From positions 147,428-211,427 of the forward strand of contig AKXM01000015.1 of the NCBI GenBank assembly GCA_000277545.1: DNA of 64,000 nt, in the 5' to 3' direction. Positions within the stretch are counted from its first letter, which is position 1. Each line of letters begins with the position of its first letter. This DNA is from Enterobacter sp. Ag1. Its GTDB lineage: Bacteria; Pseudomonadota; Gammaproteobacteria; Enterobacterales; Enterobacteriaceae. Under the pieces are notes generated by a model, which was given only the letters and a program-made list of their open reading frames with translations, had not been told where the DNA came from and made no database searches. A program made the position numbers and the translations under genes. Of this stretch, positions 38,949 to 53,187 are shown piece after piece.

Positions 38949-40346
38949 ATGTCTTTTGATTCTCTCGGCCTGAATGCCGATATTTTGCGTGCGGTGGAAG
39001 AGCAGGGCTATCGTGAGCCTACCCCAATTCAGCGCCAGGCAATCCCGGTAGTCTTATCAGGCCGTGACCTGATGGCCAGTGCCCAAACCGGCACCGGCAA
39101 AACCGCAGGCTTTACCCTGCCGCTGTTACAGCGTCTGACCGACAGCGCGCCTCACCTGAAGGGCCGTCGCCCGGTGCGTGCGCTGATCCTCACCCCAACC
39201 CGCGAACTGGCAGCGCAGATTGGTGAGAACGTCCGCGACTACAGCAAATATTTAAATATCCGCTCGCTGGTTGTCTTTGGCGGCGTGAGCATTAACCCGC
39301 AGATGATGAAGCTGCGCGGCGGCGTGGATGTGCTGGTGGCAACCCCAGGCCGTCTGCTGGATCTTGAGCATCAAAATGCGGTGAAACTCGATCAGATCGA
39401 GATTCTGGTGCTGGACGAAGCCGACCGCATGCTGGATATGGGCTTCATTCATGACATTCGTCGCGTATTGGCTAAACTGCCTGCACGCCGCCAGAACCTG
39501 CTGTTCTCCGCAACCTTCTCCGACGACATTAAAGCGCTGGCTGAGAAGCTGCTGCACAACCCGGAAGAAGTGGAAGTGGCTCGCCGCAACACGGCGTCTG
39601 AGCAGGTCACGCAGCACGTTCACTTTGTGGACAAAAAGCGCAAGCGGGAACTGCTGTCGCAGATGATTGGCGAAGGCAACTGGCAGCAAGTGCTGGTGTT
39701 CACCCGCACCAAACATGGCGCTAACCATCTGGCAGAGCAGCTGCAAAAAGACGGTATCACCGCGGCGGCAATCCACGGCAACAAGAGCCAGGGCGCTCGT
39801 ACACGCGCGCTGGCGGACTTCAAAAGCGGCGGTATTCGCGTGCTGGTGGCGACTGATATCGCGGCTCGCGGCCTGGACATTGAAGAACTACCGCACGTTG
39901 TTAACTATGAGTTGCCGAACGTGCCGGAAGACTACGTGCACCGTATTGGCCGTACCGGTCGTGCGGCAGCCACCGGTGAAGCACTTTCTCTGGTGTGCGT
40001 GGACGAGCATAAGCTGCTGCGCGACATCGAGCGTCTGCTGAAGCGCGAGATCCCACGTATCGCATTGCCAGGTTTTGATGTTGATCCGTCCATTCCGGCC
40101 GAGCCAATCGTCAACGGTCGTCAGCAGCGTGGCGGCGGTGGTCGTGGCGGCCAGGGCGGTCGCGGTGGTCAAAGCCAGGGGCAGGGCCAGCGTCGCGGTG
40201 GCAACGGCGGGAACGCAAATGCTTCCGGTGAGCGTAACAACGGCCCGCGTCGCAGCGGTAAACCGCAGGGCGAAGGTGCTGCGAAGCCGGCAGGGGATAA
40301 TACCCGTCGCCGTCGCCCACCGCGTAAACCAGCGGCAGCGCAGTAA
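38949..40346 (+). CDS. rhlE: DEAD-box RNA helicase RhlE
   Basis: RhlE is an ATP-dependent RNA helicase that acts in ribosome assembly. The 465-aa protein has the Q motif ([10 protein letters not shown]), motif [10 protein letters not shown] near residue 45, motif II DEAD near residue 157, motif III SAT, motif [10 protein letters not shown] and motif [11 protein letters not shown]. The tail after residue 385 is rich in Gly, Arg, Gln and Asn with RGG-like repeats, longer than in E. coli (454 aa). It is divergent from cecR and shares its operator. Confidence 0.96.
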   Translation: MSFDSLGLNADILRAVEEQGYREPTPIQRQAIPVVLSGRDLMASAQTGTGKTAGFTLPLLQRLTDSAPHLKGRRPVRALILTPTRELAAQIGENVRDYSKYLNIRSLVVFGGVSINPQMMKLRGGVDVLVATPGRLLDLEHQNAVKLDQIEILVLDEADRMLDMGFIHDIRRVLAKLPARRQNLLFSATFSDDIKALAEKLLHNPEEVEVARRNTASEQVTQHVHFVDKKRKRELLSQMIGEGNWQQVLVFTRTKHGANHLAEQLQKDGITAAAIHGNKSQGARTRALADFKSGGIRVLVATDIAARGLDIEELPHVVNYELPNVPEDYVHRIGRTGRAAATGEALSLVCVDEHKLLRDIERLLKREIPRIALPGFDVDPSIPAEPIVNGRQQRGGGGRGGQGGRGGQSQGQGQRRGGNGGNANASGERNNGPRRSGKPQGEGAAKPAGDNTRRRRPPRKPAAAQ

Positions 40347-40354
40347 GTTTCATA

Positions 40355-40491
40355 CCCTCACCCTAACCCTCTCCCTTAAAGGGAGAGGGGATTAAAGCCC
40401 CCCGCATTTCTTCTGCTTCTTTGAAGGTGGGAACTAGCGGAATCCCAGGTTTTCCGCCTCTCCCCTCTGGGGAGAGAGTCGGGGCGAGGGG
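40355..40491. repeat. REP-type inverted doublet (REPIN-like) between rhlE and dusC
   Basis: Two related G/C-skewed units face each other. The left unit, 40355-40390, begins CCCTCACCCTAACCCTCTCC and ends in a GGGAGAGG hairpin arm. The right unit, 40457-40491, read on the minus strand, begins CCCCTCGCCCCGACTCTCTCC and ends in GGGGAGAGG. Each unit folds on itself, and the pair can form a larger hairpin. Inverted REP doublets of this kind are scattered in enterobacterial intergenic DNA. The element also could work as a terminator for rhlE. Confidence 0.75.
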
Positions 40492-40520
40492 AAAACTCCA
40501 CACATATTATCGGATGCGTC

Positions 40521-41456
40521 ATGCGTGTTCTTCTTGCCCCGATGGAAGGCGTTCTCGACTCGTTAGTTCGCGAACTTCTTACCGAGGTTAACGACTACGA
40601 TCTCTGTATCACCGAATTTCTTCGCGTGGTCGATCAGCTGTTGCCGGTTAAATCTTTCCTCAAACTTTGCCCCGAGCTCGATCATGGCAGCCGCACGCCA
40701 TCCGATACGCTGGTCCGCGTTCAGCTTCTTGGGCAATACCCGCAGTGGCTGGCTGAGAACGCAGCTCGTGCGGTTGAACTCGGCTCCTGGGGCGTGGACT
40801 TAAACTGCGGCTGCCCGTCAAAGCTGGTCAACGGCAGCGGCGGCGGGGCGACTTTGCTCAAAGATCCCGAGCTCATTTACCGCGGCGCGAAAGCCATGCG
40901 TGAGGCTGTGCCAGCGCATTTGCCGGTCACGGTAAAAATTCGCCTCGGCTGGGACAGCGGTGCGCGTCAGTTTGAAATTGCTGATGCCGTGCAGCAGGCG
41001 GGGGCGACAGAATTGGTGGTTCACGGACGTACTAAAGAAGACGGCTACAAAGCGGAGCTTATCAACTGGGGTGCCATCGGTGAGATTCGTCAGCGGCTGT
41101 CGATCCCGGTCATCGCTAACGGCGAAATCTGGGACTGGCAAAGCGCACAGGATTGCCTTGCGGCTACGGGATGTGATTCGGTGATGATTGGGCGCGGGGC
41201 GCTGAATGTGCCAAACCTGAGCCGGGTTATCAAATACAACGAAGCGCGAATGCCGTGGGCCGAGGTTGTTACGCTGTTGCAAAAATACAGCCGTCTCGAA
41301 AAGCAGGGCGATACCGGGCTGTATCACGTGGCAAGGATTAAACAGTGGCTTGGTTATTTGCGTAAAGAATACGCCGAAGCAACGGAGCTGTTTACCCTCA
41401 TTCGCACGTTAAAAACGTCCGGTGAAATCGCCAATGTTATTGGCGCGTTAAAATAA
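40521..41456 (+). CDS. dusC: tRNA-dihydrouridine(16) synthase DusC
   Basis: DusC reduces uridine 16 in tRNA D-loops with FMN and NADPH. The 311-aa protein begins [18 protein letters not shown], has [18 protein letters not shown] near residue 95 (Cys98 is the catalytic acid) and [10 protein letters not shown] near residue 170, matching E. coli DusC (YohI). In E. coli the gene lies near yohD-yohC-pbpG rather than beside rhlE, and those same neighbours follow further along this window. Confidence 0.93.
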   Translation: MRVLLAPMEGVLDSLVRELLTEVNDYDLCITEFLRVVDQLLPVKSFLKLCPELDHGSRTPSDTLVRVQLLGQYPQWLAENAARAVELGSWGVDLNCGCPSKLVNGSGGGATLLKDPELIYRGAKAMREAVPAHLPVTVKIRLGWDSGARQFEIADAVQQAGATELVVHGRTKEDGYKAELINWGAIGEIRQRLSIPVIANGEIWDWQSAQDCLAATGCDSVMIGRGALNVPNLSRVIKYNEARMPWAEVVTLLQKYSRLEKQGDTGLYHVARIKQWLGYLRKEYAEATELFTLIRTLKTSGEIANVIGALK

Positions 41457-41628
41457 TTTCTTTTAGATAACCCGTTAATTGAACTTTTAATTGGCGGGCA
41501 TTTTCTCTAAATTAATTTATCTTCTTTCATTATTTCCTGAATAGAGTTCACAAAATTTCATTTTTATTTTATTTAGTGCTGGAGCTGGTTTCAGCATGAT
41601 GCCACTATAGCCCCGAAAATTACACCAA

Positions 41629-41657
41629 GGATTGCTACTGTTTAACAGGCAAAACCT
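41629..41657 (+). promoter_or_regulatory. RAT-type antiterminator 1 (BglG family), porin-surE leader
   Basis: GGATTGCTACTG, a short loop and CAGGCAAAACCT match the ribonucleic antiterminator consensus bound by BglG/LicT proteins. Its right end overlaps the left arm of the terminator at 41653-41702, so the two structures are mutually exclusive. This places the downstream porin and nucleotidase under BglG-type control. Confidence 0.88.
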
Positions 41658-41702
41658 AAATTCATTCTCCGCGTGTCGGGAAATGAATTTAGGTTTTTTT
41701 TT
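41653..41702 (+). terminator. Leader terminator overlapping RAT 1
   Basis: AACCTAAATTCATT (41653-41666) pairs with AATGAATTTAGGTT (41682-41695), a 14-bp stem followed by a T-run. It overlaps the antiterminator by five bases. Confidence 0.88.
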
Positions 41703-41734
41703 GCTTTTTTTTATTAAAACAAGGGACGTTTATC

Positions 41735-43063
41735 ATGTACTCACGCACAAAAATAACCGGTGGCATGATGCTGCTGTTTGCCTTGGGAGGTATGCCCGAT
41801 GCGTTGGCGAGCTATGCTCACTATGACAGTGGCCTGCTGACGAACAGCCATCTCGATGCCACCTTAAAAAATGTCTGGATGTTGAATACAACCGATGCAA
41901 TGGCGGACCAGGGGATTGGCGATCAGAACGCCTGGGCTCAGGCGGTGCATCTGGACTGGCAAAGCGGCTGGCTGTGGGATCACGTAGGGGTCGATGCCTC
42001 GTGGTATGGCGTAGCGAAGCTGTACGCCAACGATGCCTTCTATGGCAGAGACTTGTTGCGGGACAAAAACGGCAAAGCGCAAGGCTTCAATAAGCTTGGG
42101 CAACTGTACGCCAAAGCGCGATGGGGCGACGCTGAGCGGCATCTCTCTCTTTGGGCTGGCTGGCGTCAACTCTATAAATTCGGCGCGTTAAACGTCACCC
42201 GCAGCCGTGCCGCCCCCAGTACCTGGGAAGGCGTTAGCGCCGAGTTTGCGTGGGACGATTTTAGCGCAAAGGCCGCCGTTGTGAACCGCTTTTCTGAGCG
42301 CGATGAGCCAGAAAAACGCCGCTTTCGTACCCTCAAAACTAACAAGCAAATTGACTACATTGCGACCAGTGAACTGAGCTGGTCTCCGGAAAAAGGTAGC
42401 AAAATCAGCTACATTGCCGCCGAGAGCGACAGCTATCTTCTCCGCCACGGGCTTGAAGCGAATGCCGTGGTGCCGCTTAGTAAAGATTTCAATCTCCTGG
42501 CACGAAGCACTTACTACTATGCTCGGGGCCTCAGCGATTGGGAGGGGGCTCGAGGGTTCAGCCGCAGCGCACAACATCTTTTTGCCCTTGTCGGCTATCA
42601 ATACGGACGAGCGGAATCTGGCCTCGGTTGGTCATACACCCGAGCGCCGCTGGATAACGGCTTAGGTCATTTTTATTGGCACTTTGGTAAAAACACCCGG
42701 GGTGCCTTTAATAGCAAAGCCGATGGCGAGGGCAATGACTACATTAATGACGGTGAACAAATGCTGTATTTATACAGCCAGTATCAGATCTTGCCTGAAT
42801 TATTAGTGGGCATCTACGGCAATTACGGTTTTGGCATGCAATACAAAGGTGTTGATTTAAAAGAGTGGGAGTATGGGGGTTATTTTCTCTGGCATAGCCC
42901 GCAGGTTAAAGGTCTGAACGTATTCGCCGGATTTGGGCCGAGCTATAGCTGGAAATTAACGCCTGGTAGAATGCCATCCCTGGACGAAAACAATCATAGT
43001 TTCCGCCGTGCGAAAGGCGTAGGGGGAAGCGTACGCGTTGAATATCGGTTTAATTTATTTTGA
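41735..43063 (+). CDS. OprD-like outer-membrane porin
   Basis: The 442-aa precursor has a signal peptide ending near GMPDALA. The mature barrel has many alternating aromatic/polar strands and a terminal Phe (VRVEYRFNLF), as outer-membrane porins do. SHLDATLKNVWMLN near the start and GVSAEFAWDDFSAKAAVVNRFSERDEP fit the OprD/ChiP type rather than the LamB-like BglH of E. coli. AAGGGA precedes the ATG. It follows RAT 1 and is 24 bp from the surE-like gene, so the two form an operon. Uptake of beta-glucosides across the outer membrane is the likely role, by inference. Confidence 0.75.
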   Translation: MYSRTKITGGMMLLFALGGMPDALASYAHYDSGLLTNSHLDATLKNVWMLNTTDAMADQGIGDQNAWAQAVHLDWQSGWLWDHVGVDASWYGVAKLYANDAFYGRDLLRDKNGKAQGFNKLGQLYAKARWGDAERHLSLWAGWRQLYKFGALNVTRSRAAPSTWEGVSAEFAWDDFSAKAAVVNRFSERDEPEKRRFRTLKTNKQIDYIATSELSWSPEKGSKISYIAAESDSYLLRHGLEANAVVPLSKDFNLLARSTYYYARGLSDWEGARGFSRSAQHLFALVGYQYGRAESGLGWSYTRAPLDNGLGHFYWHFGKNTRGAFNSKADGEGNDYINDGEQMLYLYSQYQILPELLVGIYGNYGFGMQYKGVDLKEWEYGGYFLWHSPQVKGLNVFAGFGPSYSWKLTPGRMPSLDENNHSFRRAKGVGGSVRVEYRFNLF

Positions 43064-43087
43064 TTACGTCATAAATAAGGAGTGAAT

Positions 43088-44979
<1,892 letters not shown>

Positions 44980-44989
44980 ATAACAAAAC

Positions 44990-45014
44990 GGATTGTGACT
45001 GCTTCGGCAGGCAA

Positions 45015-45019
<5 letters not shown>
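44990..45019 (+). promoter_or_regulatory. RAT-type antiterminator 3, bglG-bglF interval
   Basis: GGATTGTGACTGC, a TTCG loop and GCAGGCAAAACCT match the BglG target. It overlaps the terminator at 45015-45063. It begins 11 bp after the bglG stop and gates bglF and the glucosidase. Confidence 0.9.
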
Positions 45020-48373
<3,354 letters not shown>

Positions 48374-48448
48374 GCCGCGGAAATAAAGCCAGTTTGTCGT
48401 CAGACTAAAAGAGGGAAAATACGTTTTCCCTCTTCCCTTTCTGCTCTA

Positions 48449-49369
48449 TTACGCCACATTCACCAGCCGCTGAATAAACCCGCGCAGCCACATCAGCGCG
48501 GCATCGCTGTTATGGCGCTGATGCCACAATAAAGCAACCTCAAACGGCGGAACGTCTACCGGAACCGGGCTTGCAGCCAAACCCCAGGTTTTCTGCCAAC
48601 TGGCTGATAATCCTGCCGGCACGGTTGCCAGCGCGGGCATTTGCATCAGCAATCCCGGCAGCGCAGCAAAATGCGGGGTGGTGTAGCTGATATGGCGTGT
48701 CTGCCCGAGCTTTGCCAGCAGGGTGTCTATCTGGCTGCTGTTGGCTTCACGATAGCTGACCAGCACGTGCTGATGGGCGACATATTCTTCCAGCGGCAGC
48801 GGTGCACTGGCCTCGATGTGCTGTGGGTGCCAGAGCGTCACAAAATTCATGCTGGTCAACACTTCACGCTCCAGCCAGCGGGCGCTTTGGTTCGCCACGC
48901 TGATCGCCATATCCAGCTCGCCACCTTCCAGCCTTTGGGCGTCGGTAAACGGGTCGCTGGCGACAACGTTAATGCGCATTCCCGGCGCGTCCTGCTTCAG
49001 CGCGGGAATGAGTTTTGGCATCAGCCACATTTCCACCCAGTCGGTCATGCCGATGGCCACGGTCGCTTTGGCGCTGGCCGGGCAAAACTCAGCCTGCTGG
49101 AAAAGAGCGCTTTGCAGCTGCTCCAGCAGAGGCATCAGCTCGGTGTGCAGTTCGCTTGCGCGCGCGGTGGGCTGCATGCGGTGGCCGCTGCGAATAAACA
49201 GCGGGTCGTCGAACATATCCCGCAATCTTGCCAGCGCGCCGCTGACCGCAGGCTGCCCGAGGTGCAGCTTGTCGGCCGCCAGCGAGACGCTTTGCTCGCG
49301 GAACAGCACGGCAAAAGCGATCAGCAGGTTGAGATCGATTTTGCGGAAATCATTTTCTTTGATAGTCAT
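48449..49369 (-). CDS. LysR-family transcriptional regulator
   Basis: The 306-aa protein has an N-terminal LysR HTH (FRKIDLNLLIAFAVLFREQSVSLAADKLHLGQPAVSGALARLRDMFDDPLF) and a substrate-binding C-terminal domain. It is related to the NodD/LeuO branch of the family. ATG 49369 follows GGAG at better spacing than the ATG one codon earlier. It is divergent from an exported metallo-beta-lactamase-fold hydrolase gene with only 78 bp between starts, so it probably controls that gene. Inducer is unknown. Confidence 0.85.
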   Translation of the reverse strand: MTIKENDFRKIDLNLLIAFAVLFREQSVSLAADKLHLGQPAVSGALARLRDMFDDPLFIRSGHRMQPTARASELHTELMPLLEQLQSALFQQAEFCPASAKATVAIGMTDWVEMWLMPKLIPALKQDAPGMRINVVASDPFTDAQRLEGGELDMAISVANQSARWLEREVLTSMNFVTLWHPQHIEASAPLPLEEYVAHQHVLVSYREANSSQIDTLLAKLGQTRHISYTTPHFAALPGLLMQMPALATVPAGLSASWQKTWGLAASPVPVDVPPFEVALLWHQRHNSDAALMWLRGFIQRLVNVA

Positions 49370-49447
49370 CATTTCTCCAATCAATTGGCGTGATGATACG
49401 CCCGACGGGATACTGGCGGCAAGTTGAACACCTGCCTGGAGAATAAA

Positions 49448-50401
49448 ATGAAAACTTTCCTCATGTTGCTAACGCTTTTAGGCGGCACAATATCCGTTTC
49501 TGTCCTTGCCACGCCGCAGGCTATAACGCAGCAGCAATCGCCTGGATATTACCGCATGATGCTGGGGGACTGGCAAATTACGGCGGTGTCGGACGGCACA
49601 GTAGTCGTACCGCTGGATAAATTGCTGACGCATATCACGCCGCAGAAGTTACGCGAGCGTATGGCGGAGGACGCAATGACGCCCGCCGCAGAAACGTCGA
49701 TCAATGCCTTTGTTATCAATACGGGGCGCGAACTGATTCTGGTTGATACGGGAGCCGGGGAATTATTTGGCTCTGCGGGTGGGCACCTGCTGGAGAATTT
49801 ACGGGCGGCAGGTATTGCCCCTGAAGATATTTCTCTGGTGCTGCTGACCCATATTCATGCCGATCATTCCGGCGGGGTGGAATACCGCGGCAAGCCTGCT
49901 TTCCCCAACGCGACGGTTCGCGTGGAGCAGAAAGATGTCGATTTCTGGCTCAACCCCGCACACCTCAGCGACGTAGAGCCGGGCCAGCGGCATACCTTTG
50001 CTGAATCTGAACGTTCGCTTCGCCCGGTCATTGACGCCGGTAAGCTCACCACTTTTCATGCACCCACAGAAATCCTTCCGGGCATCGAAGCCATTCCTGC
50101 CGCAGGGCACACGCCGGGTAGCGTGATTTATCGTGTTAGCCGTGGCGGCCAAAACATGCTGATGTGGGGCGATATTATTCATGCTAAAGCGGTGCAGATG
50201 CCCGATCCCGAAGTGGCGATTCATTTCGATGTTAACCAGCAGCAGGCGGTTGCCACGCGTGAGAAAGTGTTAAAACTGGCGGCTCAGGAAGGCGACTGGG
50301 TCGCGGCGGCGCACATTGCTTTCCCGGGAATTGGTCATGTGAAACAAGAAGGCAAAGCCTGGCGGTGGGTGCCGGTAAACTACAGCAGCAGATCGGATTG
50401 A
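49448..50401 (+). CDS. Exported metallo-beta-lactamase-fold hydrolase
   Basis: The 317-aa precursor has a signal peptide (TFLMLLTLLGGTISVSVLA) and a metallo-beta-lactamase domain. LLTHIHADHSGGV near residue 143 is the HxHxDH zinc motif, and AAGHTPGSVIY and MWGDIIH supply further ligands. Substrate is unknown; relatives act as lactonases, arylsulfatases or quorum-quenching enzymes. GGAG precedes the ATG at 49448. It is divergent from a LysR gene. Confidence 0.83.
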   Translation: MKTFLMLLTLLGGTISVSVLATPQAITQQQSPGYYRMMLGDWQITAVSDGTVVVPLDKLLTHITPQKLRERMAEDAMTPAAETSINAFVINTGRELILVDTGAGELFGSAGGHLLENLRAAGIAPEDISLVLLTHIHADHSGGVEYRGKPAFPNATVRVEQKDVDFWLNPAHLSDVEPGQRHTFAESERSLRPVIDAGKLTTFHAPTEILPGIEAIPAAGHTPGSVIYRVSRGGQNMLMWGDIIHAKAVQMPDPEVAIHFDVNQQQAVATREKVLKLAAQEGDWVAAAHIAFPGIGHVKQEGKAWRWVPVNYSSRSD

Positions 50402-50439
50402 TAGCTAAAGGCGCCATAACCTCGTGGCGCCACGCGTTT

Positions 50440-50523
50440 TTAAAAGATCATTTTGAATACGCCGGTCACCACCAGCAGCCCGATGAGGAAGATAATCAGA
50501 ATGGCCCATAAAATAATTTTCAT
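50440..50523 (-). CDS. yohP: YohP, 27-residue inner-membrane protein
   Basis: The ORF encodes a 27-aa single-helix protein that starts MKIILWAILIIFLIGLL and ends GVFKMIF. It matches E. coli YohP as remembered, with one residue changed near the start. E. coli YohP is inserted into the inner membrane after translation; its role is unknown. AGGAG lies six bases before the ATG. E. coli yohP is also in the dusC-yohD neighbourhood. It is too short for most ORF callers. Confidence 0.88.
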   Translation of the reverse strand: MKIILWAILIIFLIGLLVVTGVFKMIF

Positions 50524-50634
50524 TAGCGCTCCTTACCTTTTAGTTGGTTCTTTTTGAGTATAGGCAAGGATACGAAGACGGGGGAGTTGCCTCCCCGTAG
50601 ACGGAATAATCGAAAAAAAGGTTACGACTGAGCT

Positions 50635-51372
50635 TTAGCGTTGGGGTTTACCTGCCGCGAGCAGGAAGATCATTGGCCGTTCGGCCTCTTCTGCCAGCCC
50701 GGGGTTGAGGGCAATTTGTTCGGCCTCCGGGCCCCATTCGTCGAGCTTTTCAATCACAAAGCCGCTTTCAATCAGGGCGTTAATCCAGGTGGCCAGCTTG
50801 CGGTGCTGTTTCTTCACGCCTTCGGCAAACCAGTTGCTGAGACGCTCGCCTTCCTGCTGATAACGATTCACCGGCCAGCTGCGTTGCCCGGTCCGATCCT
50901 GCAGCCAGGTCTGCATCGCGGGGGCGGTATAGATCGGGTGCTCGGCGGTAAAGACCAGCTTGCCGCCCGGCACCAGCGCCTGTTCAAGCGTGGCAAACAG
51001 CGGGCGAATGTCTTCCAGGTAGTGAAGCGCCAGCGAACTGTAGGCCAGATCGAGACTGTTTGCCGGCAGTTGCAGGGCGGAAAGATCCTCCAGGCGATAT
51101 TCGATCCCGGGGCCTTCGGTCATTTCACGAGCTTTGGCGAGCATGAGCGTCGATACATCCAGCCCGACCGTTTTTGCCGCGCCGGCATCTCTTGCATAGC
51201 GGCAAAACCAGCCGTAGCCGCAGCCTAAATCCAGCACCTGCTTGCCCGCCAGTGGCGGCAGCATCGCCTGAACTTTTGCCCATTCAGGCGCGCCATCCAG
51301 ACCTTTAACAGAGCGGTCCAGCGTGGCATAGCCGGCAAAAAAGGCCGGGTCGTCATAGATATTTTGCGTCAT
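50635..51372 (-). CDS. Class I SAM-dependent methyltransferase
   Basis: The 245-aa protein has the SAM motif VLDLGCGYGWFCRYARDAGA near residue 46, the DLAYSSLALHYLEDI post-motif near residue 108 and LVPGGKLVFTAEHPIY near residue 133. This layout fits the UbiE/COQ5-like Methyltransf_11 group. The substrate cannot be told from the sequence. It lies between yohP and a DUF1348 gene, both on the minus strand, without an obvious operon partner. Confidence 0.8.
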   Translation of the reverse strand: MTQNIYDDPAFFAGYATLDRSVKGLDGAPEWAKVQAMLPPLAGKQVLDLGCGYGWFCRYARDAGAAKTVGLDVSTLMLAKAREMTEGPGIEYRLEDLSALQLPANSLDLAYSSLALHYLEDIRPLFATLEQALVPGGKLVFTAEHPIYTAPAMQTWLQDRTGQRSWPVNRYQQEGERLSNWFAEGVKKQHRKLATWINALIESGFVIEKLDEWGPEAEQIALNPGLAEEAERPMIFLLAAGKPQR

Positions 51373-51463
51373 AAATCCTCTTAATCACTGAGGCCATCAT
51401 TGGCCAGCAGGAATTTTAGACGCGACGCCGCCGGAAAGAAAACCGGCTCCGGCGGCAAAACCG

Positions 51464-51931
51464 TTAAAAACCGAAATGACTGAGCTCAGGATGATCGTTC
51501 GGGCGGCGGCCCAGCGGCCAGAAAAAGGCACGCTCGCTCTCTTTGATTGGCGTGTCGTTGATACAGGCGTGGCGGTTAATCATCAGGCCCTGTTCATCAA
51601 ATTCCCAGTTTTCGTTGCCAAAACTGCGGAACCAGTTGCCGGAATCATCGTGCCATTCGTAGGCGAAGCGCACCGCAATGCGGTTCCCGTCGTGTGCCCA
51701 GATCTCTTTGATCAGCCGGTAGTCCAGCTCCCGCTGCCATTTGCGGGTTAAAAAACCGACGACGGCTTCACGGCCAGCAACAAACTCGGCGCGGTTGCGC
51801 CAGTGGGTATTCAGGGCGTAAACCTGCGAGACGCGTTCAGGATCGCGGCTGTTCCAGGCGTCCTCCGCCAGGCGAACTTTTTGTTTTGCCGTCTCGAGCG
51901 TAAACGGGGGAACCGGGGGTTTTACTGTCAT
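51464..51931 (-). CDS. DUF1348 (SnoaL/NTF2-like) protein
   Basis: The 155-aa protein is a small cone-shaped NTF2-like fold of the DUF1348 family, with [21 protein letters not shown] near residue 28, [33 protein letters not shown] near residue 65 and the aromatic [18 protein letters not shown]. The family function is unknown. GGAG precedes the ATG. It is divergent from a TetR gene, and two copies of a palindrome lie between them, so TetR probably represses it. Confidence 0.85.
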   Translation of the reverse strand: MTVKPPVPPFTLETAKQKVRLAEDAWNSRDPERVSQVYALNTHWRNRAEFVAGREAVVGFLTRKWQRELDYRLIKEIWAHDGNRIAVRFAYEWHDDSGNWFRSFGNENWEFDEQGLMINRHACINDTPIKESERAFFWPLGRRPNDHPELSHFGF

Positions 51932-51949
51932 GGTCTGCTCCTGTGAAAT

Positions 51950-51967
51950 GTAGACAGGTCTGTCTAC
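51950..51967. promoter_or_regulatory. TetR-type operator, copy 1
   Basis: GTAGACAG and CTGTCTAC flank a two-base centre. The site lies 19 bp upstream of the DUF1348 ATG. The same arms recur at 51986-52003. Confidence 0.8.
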
Positions 51968-51985
51968 TCTTCCAGGTTACCCTGG

Positions 51986-52003
51986 GTAGACAGATTTGTC
52001 TAC
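51986..52003. promoter_or_regulatory. TetR-type operator, copy 2
   Basis: GTAGACAG and TTGTCTAC form a near-perfect palindrome, 36 bp (centre to centre) from copy 1 and 33 bp from the tetR start. Confidence 0.8.
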
Positions 52004-52036
52004 ATACGTCATGATAGATTTTTAACAGGAGAAATC

Positions 52037-52606
52037 ATGCCTACTGCTGCGACCCCCGGCGCCCGCGACCGTATTTTGCACACCGCGCACGACTTGTTTT
52101 ACCACGACGGTATTCGTGCCACCGGCATAGACCGAATCATCAAAGAAGCCAGCGTCACCAAGGTCACCTTCTACCGGCATTTTCCGGCCAAAGACGACCT
52201 GATCCGTGCCTTTCTGGATTACCGCCATCAGCGCTGGATGACGTGGTTTAGCCGCACGCTGGAAGCGCAAACCGGAGAAGGGAAAGGGGTGATGGAAGCG
52301 TTAGCGGCCACCTTGCAAAACTGGTTTGACGACGAGGCATTTCGCGGCTGTGCGTTTATCAACTCGGCGGTGGAAATGGCCGAGGCGCTGCCGGACACGC
52401 TGCCGATTGCCCGCGCCCACAAGCAGGCGATGGTGGAATGTCTGGCGGGTTATTTGCCCGATAATGCCGAGGGCAGGAAGCAGGCAGCAATGCTGGCGCT
52501 GGTGATTGACGGGGCGATAGTCAAAGCCCAGCGCGATGGCCGCGGCGAAGAGGCGCTTCTGCTGCTGCGGGCGTGGCTGGCGCTGCTGCCCGCAGCAGAG
52601 GGTTAA
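52037..52606 (+). CDS. TetR-family transcriptional regulator
   Basis: The 189-aa protein has an N-terminal TetR HTH (ARDRILHTAHDLFYHDGIRATGIDRIIKEASVTKVTFYRHFPAKDDLI) and a C-terminal TetR_C domain with the DDEAFRGCAFINSAVEMAE segment seen in one large subgroup. AGGAG precedes the ATG. Two palindromes lie between it and the DUF1348 gene, so it probably represses both itself and that gene. Confidence 0.88.
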   Translation: MPTAATPGARDRILHTAHDLFYHDGIRATGIDRIIKEASVTKVTFYRHFPAKDDLIRAFLDYRHQRWMTWFSRTLEAQTGEGKGVMEALAATLQNWFDDEAFRGCAFINSAVEMAEALPDTLPIARAHKQAMVECLAGYLPDNAEGRKQAAMLALVIDGAIVKAQRDGRGEEALLLLRAWLALLPAAEG

Positions 52607-53166
52607 TCCTCTTTTTGCCGGTACTTGAACCACAGGCGGACGGCCACGACCAGCACCACGGCAACAATAAGCCAAATCCAGTGGCGCAGGTGCGTATCCA
52701 GGCTGTGCAGCCACGGGCCGACGACTTCACCGCCGAGATAGCCAAGCGTCGTAAACAGCGTGGCCCACAGGATAGCCCCGCAGATATTCAGCGGGATAAA
52801 CAGCTTTGGCGGCAGCTTGCTGGCGCCGATGATAATCGGCCCGACGATGCGAAACCCGTACATAAAGCGGCTGCCAATCACGAACAAATAGGGATGGCGG
52901 TTGATCAGCGCCTGCGCCTTGGCCACTTTCTTTTGATGCTTCTTAAAGCGAGCCAGCAGGGCGCTGCCGAAATGCCTGCCGACCAGGAACAGCACCTGAT
53001 CGCCAATCATGCCGCCCAGTGCGACAGACAGGACGACTAATGGGAAGGTTAAAAGCCCCTGATGCGCGGCCACGCCGCCTAGCAGGGTAATGGTTTCCCC
53101 CTCTGCCATACTGCCGATAATCAGCGCGGCGTAGCCATACTGTTCTATTAAGCCATTGATATCCAT
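52603..53166 (-). CDS. yohD: DedA-family membrane protein YohD
   Basis: The 187-aa inner-membrane protein matches E. coli YohD: MDINGLIEQYGYAALIIGS, then EGETITLLGGVAAHQG (DedA motif), VLSVALGGMIGDQVLFLVGRHFG and GSRFMYGFRIVGPIIIGASK (conserved Arg/Gly region). DedA proteins flip lipids or support proton-dependent envelope homeostasis; the specific role of YohD is not known. The ATG at 53166 follows GGAGGAG at about 11 bp and matches the E. coli start. Its last bases overlap the tetR stop by 4 bp, on opposite strands. Confidence 0.91.
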   Translation of the reverse strand: MDINGLIEQYGYAALIIGSMAEGETITLLGGVAAHQGLLTFPLVVLSVALGGMIGDQVLFLVGRHFGSALLARFKKHQKKVAKAQALINRHPYLFVIGSRFMYGFRIVGPIIIGASKLPPKLFIPLNICGAILWATLFTTLGYLGGEVVGPWLHSLDTHLRHWIWLIVAVVLVVAVRLWFKYRQKED

Positions 53167-53187
53167 TAAGCTGGACTCTCCTCCATG

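Noticed and set aside
40355..40491. Short CRISPR-like repeats downstream of rhlE
   Set aside because: There are only two units, in inverted orientation, with no regular spacers and no cas genes.
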